From NCBI RefSeq assembly GCF_009857445.1, contig NZ_WWCN01000001.1, positions 434,001-498,000 of the forward strand: DNA of 64,000 nt. Reading direction: 5' to 3'. The notes under the pieces were generated by a model. It worked only from the letters and a program-made list of their open reading frames with translations, did not search any database and was not told the origin of the DNA. A program made the translations under genes and the position numbers. Each line of letters starts with the position of its first letter. The stretch's first letter is position 1. The stretch is from Duganella flavida. Its GTDB lineage: Bacteria; Pseudomonadota; Gammaproteobacteria; Burkholderiales; Burkholderiaceae_D. Shown here in pieces: positions 44,562 to 54,846 of this stretch.

Positions 44562-45979
44562 GCAGCAGCCAGCAGCTCGTCCGGCAACCAGGTCTTGAGC
44601 CGGTAGAGGCGCTGGCGATAATTGCCTTCCAGCCCATCGGGGCCGCTGTCTATCGATTCAAACAGCCGCACGATGCGGTCCAGCGCCTGCCGCTCGCGCG
44701 CCGTGCGCAGCAGCACCAGCCGGCGCTTGCTGCGGCCGTAGCTGGCGCGGATATCCACCACCAGGCAATGGCCTTGATCGGCCGCTTTCACATCCAGCAG
44801 CAAGGCTTCCGCCCGGCTCAGGCCGAACAGCGCGGCCAGCTCCAGCCGCGCCGCCAGCAAGGGCTGGCTTTCCAATAATTCCCGCGTCAGGCAAGCGACG
44901 ATGCTGGCAATCCAGCCGGCTTCCTTGGGCTCGGCCGCCACCCGCGCCAGCGCCGCTTCCGCGTCATCGCAGCCTTGCGCCGCCGCCTTTTGCAGCCAGT
45001 AGGCGGCGCGCACGTCGCTGTGCTCGTCGGTGCGGCGGTTGCGCCAGGCGTACATGCCGCATTCCAGCTGGGCGCCGCAGTGGCCCATCTCGGCCGCGCG
45101 GTCCAGGTAGCTTTGCGCCTCAGCCACGCAGCGCTGCGAAAACTCCGGTTTCAAATAAATCCGCGACAGCGCAAACCACGCTTCGGCCAGCCCCTGCTCG
45201 CCGGCCAGCGTCAGCCAGCGGATGGCGCGCTTGAAGTTGACGGCGGCGATGCCCACACTCTGGCGCTTGCCGTCGCCATCCATGCGCGCAAACCACAAGC
45301 CCAGCGCCAGCTGGGCGTTGCGGTCGCCACCGTAGGCCGCCAGTTCGCGGCATTGTTGCAAATCAGCGTCGGTATCGGATGGCGCCAGCAGCTCGGCGCA
45401 GCGCGCCAGCAACAGCAATTGCGACGGACCGGGAAGCCAGTCTCCGAGACGCGCCGCTTCGGCGTCGGCCGGCGCTGCGGCGAGCAGGTGGCGCAGCGCC
45501 GGACGGGTTTGCGCCAGAAAGACGGCGTGATCCTGCTGCCACAGCTGTTCCAGCCGTGCATATTCATGCGTAGGAATGAGATTGTCGGCATGCCGCAGCG
45601 GCTGCGGCAGTGGCCGCGCCGCAGGCCGCGCGCTGCGTGGCGCGGACGCCGACTGCGCTACCGGCAACGACGGCTCCAGCGCCAGTTGCGCCAGCACCAT
45701 CCCGGCTTCTTCGATGCCGGCGTCATGGGCGCGTTCATACCAGCGCAGCACGTCCGGCAAGCTGTATTGGGCAATTTCCGAGGGGATGTGACTGCCGATC
45801 AGGCGCCAGGCTTCGTCCAGCTCTTGCTGGGCGGCACGGCTGAGCCAGTGCAGCGCGGTCGGCATATTGCGCGGCAAGCCAGCACCGCCGAACAAGTACA
45901 ACTTGCCCAGCGCCAGCTGGCAGTCCGCGTCTCCCGCGCGGGCGCCCCGTATGATCCCTAACTCTTCTCGATTAGCCAT
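44558..45979 (-). CDS. Sel1-like repeat protein
   Basis: Cytoplasmic helical-repeat protein of 473 residues with no signal peptide. Sel1-like repeats are seen near the N-terminus ([21 protein letters not shown] split over about 20-45, and [16 protein letters not shown]) and in the middle (about 225-330, with [13 protein letters not shown] and [14 protein letters not shown]). The C-terminal 120 residues are less clear. Such repeats mediate protein contacts; the partner is unknown. It is monocistronic between dapF and the porin. Confidence 0.75.
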   Translation of the reverse strand: MANREELGIIRGARAGDADCQLALGKLYLFGGAGLPRNMPTALHWLSRAAQQELDEAWRLIGSHIPSEIAQYSLPDVLRWYERAHDAGIEEAGMVLAQLALEPSLPVAQSASAPRSARPAARPLPQPLRHADNLIPTHEYARLEQLWQQDHAVFLAQTRPALRHLLAAAPADAEAARLGDWLPGPSQLLLLARCAELLAPSDTDADLQQCRELAAYGGDRNAQLALGLWFARMDGDGKRQSVGIAAVNFKRAIRWLTLAGEQGLAEAWFALSRIYLKPEFSQRCVAEAQSYLDRAAEMGHCGAQLECGMYAWRNRRTDEHSDVRAAYWLQKAAAQGCDDAEAALARVAAEPKEAGWIASIVACLTRELLESQPLLAARLELAALFGLSRAEALLLDVKAADQGHCLVVDIRASYGRSKRRLVLLRTARERQALDRIVRLFESIDSGPDGLEGNYRQRLYRLKTWLPDELLAAA

Positions 45980-46339
45980 CGTCTCTGTGTTATGTGCGGA
46001 CCTGTTTGTATTCTAGTGTAGCGTGCCATCTGCGCCACACCCTAGACATATATGCACGCCGCTTTGATCTGGCACAAGCGCTGCCCCCCTCCCTCGCCTG
46101 TACGCTAGAGCTGTTTTAGTGCCCGGATGAAAGCAATTCATGCTGAAACCGGCAGATATAACGCGCCTGACAAGCGTTTCAAAAATACAACAAGAAGCCG
46201 GGGTTCTGCGGCTTTCGACCAAAACACAAGGTCACAATCGACCATTCCAGCGCAATTGAACCGACGAGCAATTAAGGTTCTAGCAACCGGCGGTCACGCA
46301 GCGGCGGGGATGAGAAATACACTTATAAAGGAATAACAA
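45980..46339. other. 360-base intergenic region before the porin
   Basis: No convincing gene. An open frame at 46127-46336 has composition unlike a protein. On the minus strand AAGCCG-CAGAACCC-CGGCTT (about 46193-46212) is followed by CTTGTTGTATTTTTG, which looks like an intrinsic terminator with no gene in front of it. The segment presumably also holds the porin promoter and a long 5' leader; AAAGGAATAACAA gives the porin ribosome-binding site. Confidence 0.5.
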
Positions 46340-47392
46340 ATGAAGAAATCTTTGTTGGCTCTGGCACTCATGGGCGCAGTTTCCGTCGTCCAGGCGCAAT
46401 CGTCCGTGACCATTTATGGCACGGTGGATGCGGGTGTTTCACGGCGCACGGATACCGATGTGACCGCTGTCGGTAAACGCGACAACAACAAACTGGGCTT
46501 CCGTGGCGTGGAAGACCTGGGCAGCGGCCTGAAAGCCCTGTTCCAACTGGAAATCCGCTACGAGCCGGACACCGGCGTGATCGAAAATACCGTGCGCCCG
46601 CTGTTCCAGGGCCAGAGCCGGGTGGGCCTGCAGGGTGACTTCGGCACCGTCCGCCTGGGCCGTGGCCTGACCGCCTTCCAGGAAACCAGCACCTTCTACG
46701 AACCGTGGTCGGGCATGCCCGCCGTGGCCGGCTACCAGACCGACCTGCAAGTGGCCGGCTACACCTCCGACCCGCTGAGCGTGGCCGGTAACTCGCTGAA
46801 CCGCTTCTCCAACGCCGTGTTCTACAACACGCCTGTCATCGGCGGCATCTTCCAGCTGAACGTCACGGTGGCCACCAAGGAAGCCAACAACAACCCGCTG
46901 ATCATCGGCCGCGGCACCGCCGCCGCGCCGCAATTCCCGGCCAACTCGATGGCGCCGGTGAACCCGTACTCGGTCAGCGCCACCATCGGCCAGGGCCCGG
47001 TCTCGGCCTACGCCGCCTATGAGCGCAATGGCGTGTCGACCAAGCTGTGGTCGATCGGTGCCTACTTCAAGCCGATTCCCGACCTGAAACTGATGGGCTC
47101 CTACCAGCGCCAGGACCAGGACTACAGCGTGCCGATCAATCCGATCACCAAGGCATGGCTGATCGGCGCCAACTACAACGTTGGCCTGGGCATGATCCGC
47201 GCCGGCTTCGGCCAGAAAACGCCGGACAATGTACTGAACCTGGCTACCATTGCCAAGACCAAGCAATTCTCGCTCGGCTACGACTACAACCTGTCGCCGC
47301 GCACCTACCTGTACGTGGACGGCGTGCGCAAGAAAATTACGCCTGCCGCCACCTTCAATTACTACAGCGTGGGGATTCACCACAACTTCTAA
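46340..47392 (+). CDS. general porin (betaproteobacterial OmpC-like family)
   Basis: Trimeric outer membrane diffusion pore. The 350-residue product has a signal peptide (1-19, MKKSLLALALMGAVSVVQA), starts the mature part with QSSVTIYGTVDAGV, which is diagnostic for the family, and ends YSVGIHHNF with a terminal Phe for BAM recognition. The loop-3 region is around residues 110-140. A strong ribosome-binding site and a strong terminator suggest high expression. Confidence 0.95.
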   Translation: MKKSLLALALMGAVSVVQAQSSVTIYGTVDAGVSRRTDTDVTAVGKRDNNKLGFRGVEDLGSGLKALFQLEIRYEPDTGVIENTVRPLFQGQSRVGLQGDFGTVRLGRGLTAFQETSTFYEPWSGMPAVAGYQTDLQVAGYTSDPLSVAGNSLNRFSNAVFYNTPVIGGIFQLNVTVATKEANNNPLIIGRGTAAAPQFPANSMAPVNPYSVSATIGQGPVSAYAAYERNGVSTKLWSIGAYFKPIPDLKLMGSYQRQDQDYSVPINPITKAWLIGANYNVGLGMIRAGFGQKTPDNVLNLATIAKTKQFSLGYDYNLSPRTYLYVDGVRKKITPAATFNYYSVGIHHNF

Positions 47393-47434
47393 ACGGCGCA
47401 GTCGGCAAGAACTGCCAGCGTGAGTTGGGGAATG

Positions 47435-47466
47435 ACGGGCATGGGTCCACCATGCCCGTTTTTTTT
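47435..47466 (+). terminator. intrinsic terminator of the porin gene
   Basis: ACGGGCATGG and CCATGCCCGT pair around a short loop and are followed by eight Ts. It lies 43 bases after the porin stop and before the DUF484 gene. Confidence 0.93.
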
Positions 47467-47510
47467 CGTTTAGAATTGCACACCAACCCTGCCATAGCTA
47501 AAGTACCTCG

Positions 47511-48179
47511 ATGACCGCTCCTCTGGATTCCACACTCGTCGCACAATTCCTGACCGACAATCCGCAGTTCTTTGAAGAGCATGCTGACTTGCTGGGGGAA
47601 ATCAAACTGTCCAGTCCCCTGACCGGCCGCGCCGTCTCGCTGCAAGAACGCCAGATGGAAGTGTTGCGCGACAAATACAAAACGCTGGAACTGCGCATGA
47701 GCAACCTGATGCGCCTGGCCTCGGAAAACGAAGCCATCGCCAACAAGTTCCACCGCTGGACCCAGGTCCTGCTGCAATCGGAAGACATCGGCTCGATGCC
47801 GCACGCCGTCGCCGGCGGCCTGAAAACCGCGTTCGACGTGCCGCAAGCCACGCTGCGCATCTGGAACACCGCGCCTGACTACCAGGATGAATGGTTCGTC
47901 AAAGGCGTGTCGGAAGATGCGCGCATCTTCGCCAATAGCCTGCTGGCCCCGTACTGCGGCGCCAACAAGGACTTCGAAGCGGTGCGCTGGCTGGACGATC
48001 CGTCGGCCGTGGTGTCGACCGTCATCATCCCGCTGCGCAAGGCGGGCGACAAGCAAGCCTTCGGCCTGCTGATCATGGGCTCGCAAGACGCCAACCGCTT
48101 CACCTCGCTGATGGCCACCGACTTCCTGGTCCACATCGGCGAAACCTCCAGCACCGCGCTGGCCTGGCTGCTGGCCTGA
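47511..48179 (+). CDS. DUF484 family protein
   Basis: Cytoplasmic protein of 222 residues with an N-terminal helical part (FLTDNPQFFEEHADLLGEI, typical of DUF484) and a GAF-like domain (about 75-220). Function is not established. It lies 11 bases before xerC; in many proteobacteria DUF484, xerC and dapF are neighbours, as they almost are here. Confidence 0.88.
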   Translation: MTAPLDSTLVAQFLTDNPQFFEEHADLLGEIKLSSPLTGRAVSLQERQMEVLRDKYKTLELRMSNLMRLASENEAIANKFHRWTQVLLQSEDIGSMPHAVAGGLKTAFDVPQATLRIWNTAPDYQDEWFVKGVSEDARIFANSLLAPYCGANKDFEAVRWLDDPSAVVSTVIIPLRKAGDKQAFGLLIMGSQDANRFTSLMATDFLVHIGETSSTALAWLLA

Positions 48180-48190
48180 GGCCTGACACC

Positions 48191-49126
48191 ATGAGCGACG
48201 CTCCAGACAGCAAGCTGGCCTGGATCGACGCTTACCTGGCCCACCTGAAAGGCGTGCGCCAGCTGTCGGCGCACACCACCGCAGCCTACGCGCGTGATTT
48301 GCAGGCGCTTGCGACGCTGTCCGGCGCGGTCGACTGGGTCAGCATCGACCAGCACGCCATCCGCCGCCTGACCGCCAAGCTGCACGCGCAAGAACTCGAT
48401 CCCCGTTCGATTGCCCGCAAGCTGTCCAGCTGGCGCGGCTTTTTCAACTGGCTCAGCGAGCAGACGCCGCTGGCGGCCAACCCGGTACAAGGCGTGCGTG
48501 CGCCCAAGCGCGCCAAGACCTTGCCGCGCGCGCTGTCGGTGGACGACGCCGTGCAACTGGTCGCACCGTCCCGTCCCAGCGCCGGCAACTCGCCCGAACC
48601 GGCCGAGCTGTGCAACCGCGCCATGTTCGAGCTGCTGTATTCGAGCGGCTTGCGGGTATCGGAACTGGCCGGTCTCGATGTCACGCCGGCCAAGGACAGC
48701 CTCGGCTGGGTGGAAGCCGGCAACCACGAAGTCACGGTGACCGGCAAAGGCAACAAACGCCGCACGGTGCCAGTCGGCACGGCCGCACTGGAAGCCCTGC
48801 AAGCCTGGCTGGCGGTGCGCCCGGCGCCGGCCGACGGCAGCAACGCCCTGTTCCTGAGCGCGCGCGGGACCCGCGTGTCGCCGCGCGTGATCCAGCAGCG
48901 GCTGCAGACCCACGGCGTGGCCAATGGCGCGCCGGTGCACGTGCATCCGCACATGCTGCGCCACTCGTTTGCCTCGCACGTGCTGCAATCCTCGGGCGAT
49001 TTACGGGCGGTGCAGGAAATGCTGGGCCATTCCAGCATCAGCTCGACGCAGGTCTACACCGCGCTGGACTTCCAGCACTTGGCCGAGGTCTACGACAAAG
49101 CCCATCCACGCGCTAAACTAAAGTAA
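48191..49126 (+). CDS. xerC: site-specific tyrosine recombinase XerC
   Basis: Resolves chromosome dimers at dif with XerD. The 311-residue product has an N-terminal SAM-like core-binding domain (about 5-95) and a catalytic domain with all six residues in place: R155 (GLRVSEL), K186 (TGKGNKRR), H254 and R257 (HMLRHSF), H280 (LGHSS) and nucleophile Y289 (TQVYT). Location next to DUF484 and full conservation argue for the housekeeping XerC and not a mobile-element integrase. Confidence 0.93.
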   Translation: MSDAPDSKLAWIDAYLAHLKGVRQLSAHTTAAYARDLQALATLSGAVDWVSIDQHAIRRLTAKLHAQELDPRSIARKLSSWRGFFNWLSEQTPLAANPVQGVRAPKRAKTLPRALSVDDAVQLVAPSRPSAGNSPEPAELCNRAMFELLYSSGLRVSELAGLDVTPAKDSLGWVEAGNHEVTVTGKGNKRRTVPVGTAALEALQAWLAVRPAPADGSNALFLSARGTRVSPRVIQQRLQTHGVANGAPVHVHPHMLRHSFASHVLQSSGDLRAVQEMLGHSSISSTQVYTALDFQHLAEVYDKAHPRAKLK

Positions 49127-49175
49127 ATTCCGGCATAATCAGCCGCTTGTATTCACGCATTTTGAAAAGAACCAC

Positions 49176-50258
49176 ATGGCCATGATTCCCACCACCATCC
49201 TCACCGGCTTCCTCGGCGCCGGCAAGACCACCCTGCTCAACCGCATCCTGCAGGAAGATCACGGCATGCGCATTGCTGTGATCGAAAACGAATTCGGCCA
49301 GGAAAATATCGACAATGAAATCCTGGTGCAGGACACCGGCGAGCAAATCGTGGAAATGAACAACGGCTGCATCTGCTGCACCGTGCGTGGCGATTTGATC
49401 GTAGCGCTGGGCAACCTGGCGCAAAAGCGCGAAGCCGGCGAAATCCAGTTCGACCGCGTGGTGATCGAAACCACCGGTCTGGCCAATCCAGGCCCGGTGG
49501 CGCAGACCTTCTTCGTCGACGAGGAAGTGGGCACTCACTACATGCTTGACGCCGTGGTTACCGTAGTCGATGCCCGCCACGCCATGGACCAGCTGGACCA
49601 GAACGAGGAAGCCCAGCGCCAGGTCGGTTTCGCCGACAAGCTGCTGCTGTCCAAGACCGACCTGGTGACGCCGGAACAACTGGCCGTGCTGACCGCCCGC
49701 CTGAGCCGCATCAACCCGCGCGCACCGATCAGCAAATCCGATTTCGGCCGTGCCCCGATCAGCGAAGTGCTGGACCTGAAAGGCTTCAACCTCAACGACA
49801 AGCTGGAGCTCGATCCAGACTTCCTGCTGACCGAGCAGACGCACGAGGAAGGCCATGTGCATGACGAGCACTGCGGCCACGAGCACCATCACCAGCATGA
49901 CCACGAACATGAGCATGGTGAGCACTGCGACCATCACGACCACCACCACGGCCACCACAGCGACGACATCGCCGCCTTTGTGTTCAAGAGCAACCGCCCG
50001 TTCGACACCGCCAAGCTGGACGAGTTCCTCGGCGGCCTGGTCAATGTCTACGGTCCTCGCATGCTGCGCTACAAAGGCGTATTGTTCATGCAGGACGCTG
50101 ATCGCAAGGTAGTATTCCAGGGTGTGCACCAGATCATGGGCAGCGACCTCGGCGCCAAATGGGGAGAAAACGACGTTCGTGGCAGCAAAATGGTATTTAT
50201 TGGCAAAAATCTGCCCAAAGACATCTTTATTAGCGGTTTAGAACAATGTCTGGTATAA
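49176..50258 (+). CDS. COG0523 (CobW/ZNG-type) GTPase with His-rich loop
   Basis: Metal-chaperone GTPase of the COG0523 family, probably zinc-related. The 360-residue product has Walker A GFLGAGKT (11-18), the metal motif GCICC (64-68), ETTGLANPGPV and SKTD, then a His/Asp/Glu-rich loop of about 40 residues (about 226-264) with more than 20 histidines, and a C-terminal CobW domain. The neighbour is a DksA without the zinc cysteines. COG0523-DksA pairs are known in zinc-starvation responses under Zur, but no Zur box was recognised here, so regulation is uncertain. Confidence 0.9.
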   Translation: MAMIPTTILTGFLGAGKTTLLNRILQEDHGMRIAVIENEFGQENIDNEILVQDTGEQIVEMNNGCICCTVRGDLIVALGNLAQKREAGEIQFDRVVIETTGLANPGPVAQTFFVDEEVGTHYMLDAVVTVVDARHAMDQLDQNEEAQRQVGFADKLLLSKTDLVTPEQLAVLTARLSRINPRAPISKSDFGRAPISEVLDLKGFNLNDKLELDPDFLLTEQTHEEGHVHDEHCGHEHHHQHDHEHEHGEHCDHHDHHHGHHSDDIAAFVFKSNRPFDTAKLDEFLGGLVNVYGPRMLRYKGVLFMQDADRKVVFQGVHQIMGSDLGAKWGENDVRGSKMVFIGKNLPKDIFISGLEQCLV

Positions 50259-50327
50259 ACTATCCGGGTTTTACAAATCCGGGCTGATTAATGTTCCCAC
50301 TCTGTCGTATCGAAGGTAAGCGAAGTT

Positions 50328-50774
50328 ATGACCAAAACTAATAAATCGACCCCCGCAGCCGCTGAGCGCATCCTGACCGAAGAAGAAATTCTGAAGATGG
50401 ACGACAAGGATTACATGAATCCTGCACAGATGGCTTTCTTCAAGGCGAAGCTGCAGTTGCTGGAAAAAGAGCTGCTGAAAAACGCCGGCGAAACCACCGA
50501 ACACCTGCGCGAAACCGTGCTGGTGCCGGATCCGGCCGACCGCGCCACCATCGAAGAAGAGCACGCGCTGGAACTGCGCACCCGTGACCGCGAGCGCAAG
50601 CTGCTGAAAAAAGTTCAGCAGTCGATCGTGGCAATCGACAACAACGACTACGGCTGGTGCGAAGAAACCGGCGAGCCGATCGGCATTCCACGCCTGATCG
50701 CCCGTCCGACCGCGACCCTGTCGCTGGAAGCCCAGCAGCGCCGCGAACTGAAGCAAAAGCTGTACGGCGACTAA
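50328..50774 (+). CDS. dksA: RNA polymerase-binding protein DksA with one zinc-finger cysteine
   Basis: Binds the RNA polymerase secondary channel and acts with ppGpp in the stringent response. The 148-residue product keeps the coiled coil and the tip motif DPADRA (DxxDxA, D68, D71, A73). Of the four zinc-finger cysteines of E. coli DksA only C111 remains; the other three positions are T114, S132 and A135. The fold should thus not need zinc, as known for several DksA homologues. It follows the GTPase gene by 69 bases and ends before a strong terminator. Whether it is the only DksA of the organism cannot be judged. Confidence 0.93.
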   Translation: MTKTNKSTPAAAERILTEEEILKMDDKDYMNPAQMAFFKAKLQLLEKELLKNAGETTEHLRETVLVPDPADRATIEEEHALELRTRDRERKLLKKVQQSIVAIDNNDYGWCEETGEPIGIPRLIARPTATLSLEAQQRRELKQKLYGD

Positions 50775-50794
50775 TCCCGCCGGTTCCACAAAAA

Positions 50795-50824
50795 AGCACG
50801 CGCCTGACCCCGCGTGCTTTTTTT
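50795..50824 (+). terminator. intrinsic terminator of dksA
   Basis: AGCACGCG and CGCGTGCT form the stem, preceded by six As and followed by TTTTTTT. It starts 21 bases after the dksA stop; the A run would also give a U tract on the opposite strand. Confidence 0.92.
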
Positions 50825-50843
50825 ACGGCTACACTATGCTGCT

Positions 50844-52142
50844 ATGGGATTGTTTTCTATCTTCAAGAAAGCCGACACGCTGCCGCCGCTCACCGACGAT
50901 GAGCAGGCGCGGCTGGCCGCCAATAGCGAAGCCGAGCGCCAGAGCCAGGCCGCGCGCCAACGCGAGATCGCCCGTGCCACGGCGATGAAAATAGACGCCA
51001 TCGAATCGGCCATGGCGGCTGACATTTTCAATTTGCCGGAACCAGCCTGGGGCAGCCAGCGGCCGCCGCGCCCGCAGCGAGAAGCCGGCAATGACGATGA
51101 CCTCGGCGACATCGCCACCACCCTGCTGCTGGCCGACGAAGCGCTGCCGCTGGCCAGCGCCGACGACAACGCCCCGGCAGTGGAAGAAATCGCCATCCTG
51201 TACGCCAATGGCCAAAGCGCGGTGGCGCAGCAGATGCTGGCCGAGGCCGTCGCCGCTACCAGCGGTAGCAACGGCGACCGCAGCGCCTGGTGGATGCTGT
51301 TCGACTTGTATCAAGTCAGCGGCCAGCAGGACGCTTTCGACAACCTGTCGATCGACTACGCCAGCACGTTCGAAACCTCGCCGCCGCCATGGCACGCGCC
51401 CTCGGCCGCCACATCGAGCTGGGCCGGCCTGACTCCGACCGAATCCTTCAGCGGCGTGCTGGGCCCGCACATCGCGCCGCAGCTGGAGCGCCTGCGCCAG
51501 CTGGCCGGCGACAATCCCGTGCTGCGGCTGGAATTCACCCGGGTGGCGGCGGTGAGCGCCGACGGTGCGGTGCTGCTGCTGGACACGCTGCGCCAGCTGC
51601 AACAACAGCAGCGCGAGCTGATCCTGGTGGGCGCCGCCGCGCTGACGGCGCAAATCCGCAGCAGCCTGACCATCGGCCGCCGCGACGAGGGCGAGGCGGT
51701 CTGGCTGCTGTTGCTGGAACTGCTGCAGCTGCAAAACCGCGAGAAGGAATTCGAGCAGCTCAGCATGGATTACTGCGTGACGTTTGAAGTGTCGCCGCCC
51801 TCGTTCACGCCGCCGCACAAGGTGGCCATGGCACCGGCGCAACACCTGCCAGCCGCGCCCGACCGCTTCATGTTGCCGCCGATCATAGAACATCAACTTG
51901 GCGCTTTACTGCCGGCCATCCAGCAGTATGCTGGGCAGTATCCAGCGCTGGTGTTCGACTGCTCGCGCCTGACGCGCATCGACTATGCTTGCGCCATTCA
52001 GCTACACTCTGCATTGCAGGAACTGGCCGCCGGCACAGAGGGCCGCAAGATTGCCTTCCGCGACGTCAATCATCTGGTCACCGCGCTGCTGCGATTGCTG
52101 GGCTACGCCAACCTGGCAAGAATCTATCCCCACAAGTACTGA
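50844..52142 (+). CDS. duplicated helical-plus-STAS-like protein
   Basis: Cytoplasmic 432-residue protein with an internal duplication. A charged N-terminal tail (1-60) starts MGLFSIFKK. Repeat A (145-183) and repeat B (281-323) share the pattern W..L..L.QL......F..LS.DY..TFE.SPP. Each is followed by an STAS-like unit (about 205-280 and 345-430; for example LRLEFTRVAAVSADGAVLLL and LVFDCSRLTRIDYACAIQL). A helical segment at 112-140 resembles FimV C-terminal repeats. Such proteins may sense or scaffold; no partner is adjacent. The start has no Shine-Dalgarno. A TACACT (50830-50835) lies eight bases before it. Confidence 0.75.
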   Translation: MGLFSIFKKADTLPPLTDDEQARLAANSEAERQSQAARQREIARATAMKIDAIESAMAADIFNLPEPAWGSQRPPRPQREAGNDDDLGDIATTLLLADEALPLASADDNAPAVEEIAILYANGQSAVAQQMLAEAVAATSGSNGDRSAWWMLFDLYQVSGQQDAFDNLSIDYASTFETSPPPWHAPSAATSSWAGLTPTESFSGVLGPHIAPQLERLRQLAGDNPVLRLEFTRVAAVSADGAVLLLDTLRQLQQQQRELILVGAAALTAQIRSSLTIGRRDEGEAVWLLLLELLQLQNREKEFEQLSMDYCVTFEVSPPSFTPPHKVAMAPAQHLPAAPDRFMLPPIIEHQLGALLPAIQQYAGQYPALVFDCSRLTRIDYACAIQLHSALQELAAGTEGRKIAFRDVNHLVTALLRLLGYANLARIYPHKY

Positions 52143-52170
52143 CTTGCATTTTTAGTTTCCAGCCCCACTT
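52143..52170 (+). promoter_or_regulatory. candidate sigma-32 heat-shock promoter of hslVU
   Basis: CTTGCA (52143-52148) and CCCCACTT (52163-52170) are separated by 14 bases, close to the RpoH consensus CTTGAA-N13/14-CCCCATNT. The start point would be about 35 bases before hslV. Confidence 0.65.
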
Positions 52171-52211
52171 TTCAGTCTTGAGGCAGTCTGCATCATTACT
52201 TTGAGGTCACT

Positions 52212-52750
52212 ATGGAACAATTTCACGGCACCACCATCCTGTGCGTGCGCCGCGGCAAGCAAGTCGCGCTGGGCGGCGACGGCCAGGTAACGCTGGGCAA
52301 TATCGTCATGAAGGGCACGGCCCGCAAGGTGCGCAAGGTCTACCAGGGCAAAGTCCTGGTCGGTTTCGCCGGCGGCACCGCCGACGCCTTTACCCTGCTC
52401 GACCGCTTCGAAGGCAAGCTGGAAAAACACCAGGGCAACCTGCTGCGCGCTTCGGTCGAACTGGCCAAGGACTGGCGCACCGACCGCGTGCTGCGCCGCC
52501 TGGAAGCGATGCTGCTGGTGGCGGATGCCGAGTCCACGCTGGTGATCACCGGCAACGGCGACGTGCTGGAGCCAGAAGACGGCGTCGGCGCCATCGGCTC
52601 GGGCGGCAGCTACGCCCAGTCGGCCGCCAAGGCGCTGGTAGAGAACACGGAACTGTCGCCGTCGGAGGTGGTCAAAAAATCGCTGACCATTGCCGGGGAG
52701 CTGTGCATCTACACCAATATGAACCACATCATTGAGACACTGGATCCAGC

Positions 52751-52754
<4 letters not shown>
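52212..52754 (+). CDS. hslV: ATP-dependent protease subunit HslV
   Basis: Peptidase subunit of the HslVU (ClpQY) protease, a proteasome-like double ring. The 180-residue product has the N-terminal nucleophile threonine as the start of [21 protein letters not shown] after a seven-residue leader (MEQFHG-T, cleaved before Thr). Residues [14 protein letters not shown] are conserved. It overlaps hslU by four bases (ATGA). Confidence 0.96.
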
Positions 52755-54085
<1,331 letters not shown>

Positions 54086-54097
54086 CCGCGAGCTGTA

Positions 54098-54133
54098 AAA
54101 AACCTTCGGCGGGCGCCGGTCGTGGCGCCCGCT
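54098..54133 (-). terminator. intrinsic terminator of the small beta-barrel gene
   Basis: On the minus strand GCGGGCGCC (54133-54125) and GGCGCCCGC (54118-54110) pair, and TTTTTT follows after six bases. The gap before the T run is longer than ideal. It lies between the convergent hslU and the beta-barrel gene and could serve both. Confidence 0.6.
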
Positions 54134-54139
54134 CTCCGG

Positions 54140-54712
54140 TTAAAAGTTGTAACGCAAGCCGGTGCCCAGCGTCGGCTTGGTGTTCTTTTCGTATGGGTTC
54201 AGCTTGATCGGCATATAGCTCACGTCGACCGTCAGCGACACATTCGGATTCAGCTTGTAGGCCACACCCACGCCTGCCGTCAGGCCGGGGTGATCGTAGG
54301 GGTGGCTCTGGGCGGCATAGCGGAAGCTGGTGGTGGCCCGAGCGTAGTTGGCGCCCAGCCGGCTGGTCAGCGACCAATTGTCATCCAGCTTGAGCGCGGT
54401 GGTCCAGTTCAGGCCCACGCCGCTGGCGCGCACCGCGTCGCCGCCGTAGTAACCAAAGTCATTCATCCGGACCAGCTTGGTCTCCGTCCCCAGCGTGAAC
54501 ACCATCAACTCCAACGCATGCGTTTGCGGCAGGCCGAACAGCGTATTGCTGCCGAAGTTGTAGCCGGCGTAGGCGCGCACCAGGCTGCTGTTGTTGCTGA
54601 ATTGCGTGCCGACGTCGGCGCCCACATAGGCCGGCGACTGGTCGGCGCCGAACACACTGCCGCAGGCTGCGGCGATCATCATGGCGCACAACGCCTTCAT
54701 CTTGTTCAACAT
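54140..54712 (-). CDS. small outer membrane beta-barrel protein
   Basis: Product of 190 residues with a signal peptide (about 1-23, MLNKMKALCAMMIAAACGSV then FGA) and an eight-stranded OmpX/OmpA-like barrel starting PAYVGADVGTQF and ending GTGLRYNF with the terminal Phe. Function unknown. The ATG at 54712 follows GGAGTAAAG; an in-frame GTG 84 bases upstream lacks support. It is divergent from an XRE regulator, with a palindromic operator in the gap. Confidence 0.8.
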   Translation of the reverse strand: MLNKMKALCAMMIAAACGSVFGADQSPAYVGADVGTQFSNNSSLVRAYAGYNFGSNTLFGLPQTHALELMVFTLGTETKLVRMNDFGYYGGDAVRASGVGLNWTTALKLDDNWSLTSRLGANYARATTSFRYAAQSHPYDHPGLTAGVGVAYKLNPNVSLTVDVSYMPIKLNPYEKNTKPTLGTGLRYNF

Positions 54713-54803
54713 CTTTACTCCGTTCGTGGTAACGGAATGAGTATCCCCCACTTCGGTTGGATGTACTACCCAATTATTCCAAAGCCAGGTTTCCACGACA
54801 GAG

Positions 54804-54822
54804 AGTATCGTGTTACGATACT
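54804..54822. promoter_or_regulatory. operator palindrome between the beta-barrel gene and XRE regulator
   Basis: AGTATCGT-gtt-ACGATACT is a perfect 8-bp inverted repeat with a 3-base centre, 25 bases before the XRE start codon. The size and symmetry fit a dimeric helix-turn-helix protein, most simply the XRE regulator itself. Confidence 0.65.
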
Positions 54823-54846
54823 TTTATCTTTTTAATAAGGCGCAAT

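Noticed and set aside
46127..46336. A 69-codon open frame before the porin
   Set aside because: No ribosome-binding site, unusual composition, and it ends just before the porin start; more likely the untranslated leader.
48191..49126. Integrase of a mobile element
   Set aside because: All catalytic residues, length and position next to DUF484 fit housekeeping XerC; no att repeats or cargo genes are seen.
49127..49175. Zur box before the COG0523 GTPase
   Set aside because: No palindrome of the Zur type could be found in this gap, so zinc regulation is left as inference only.
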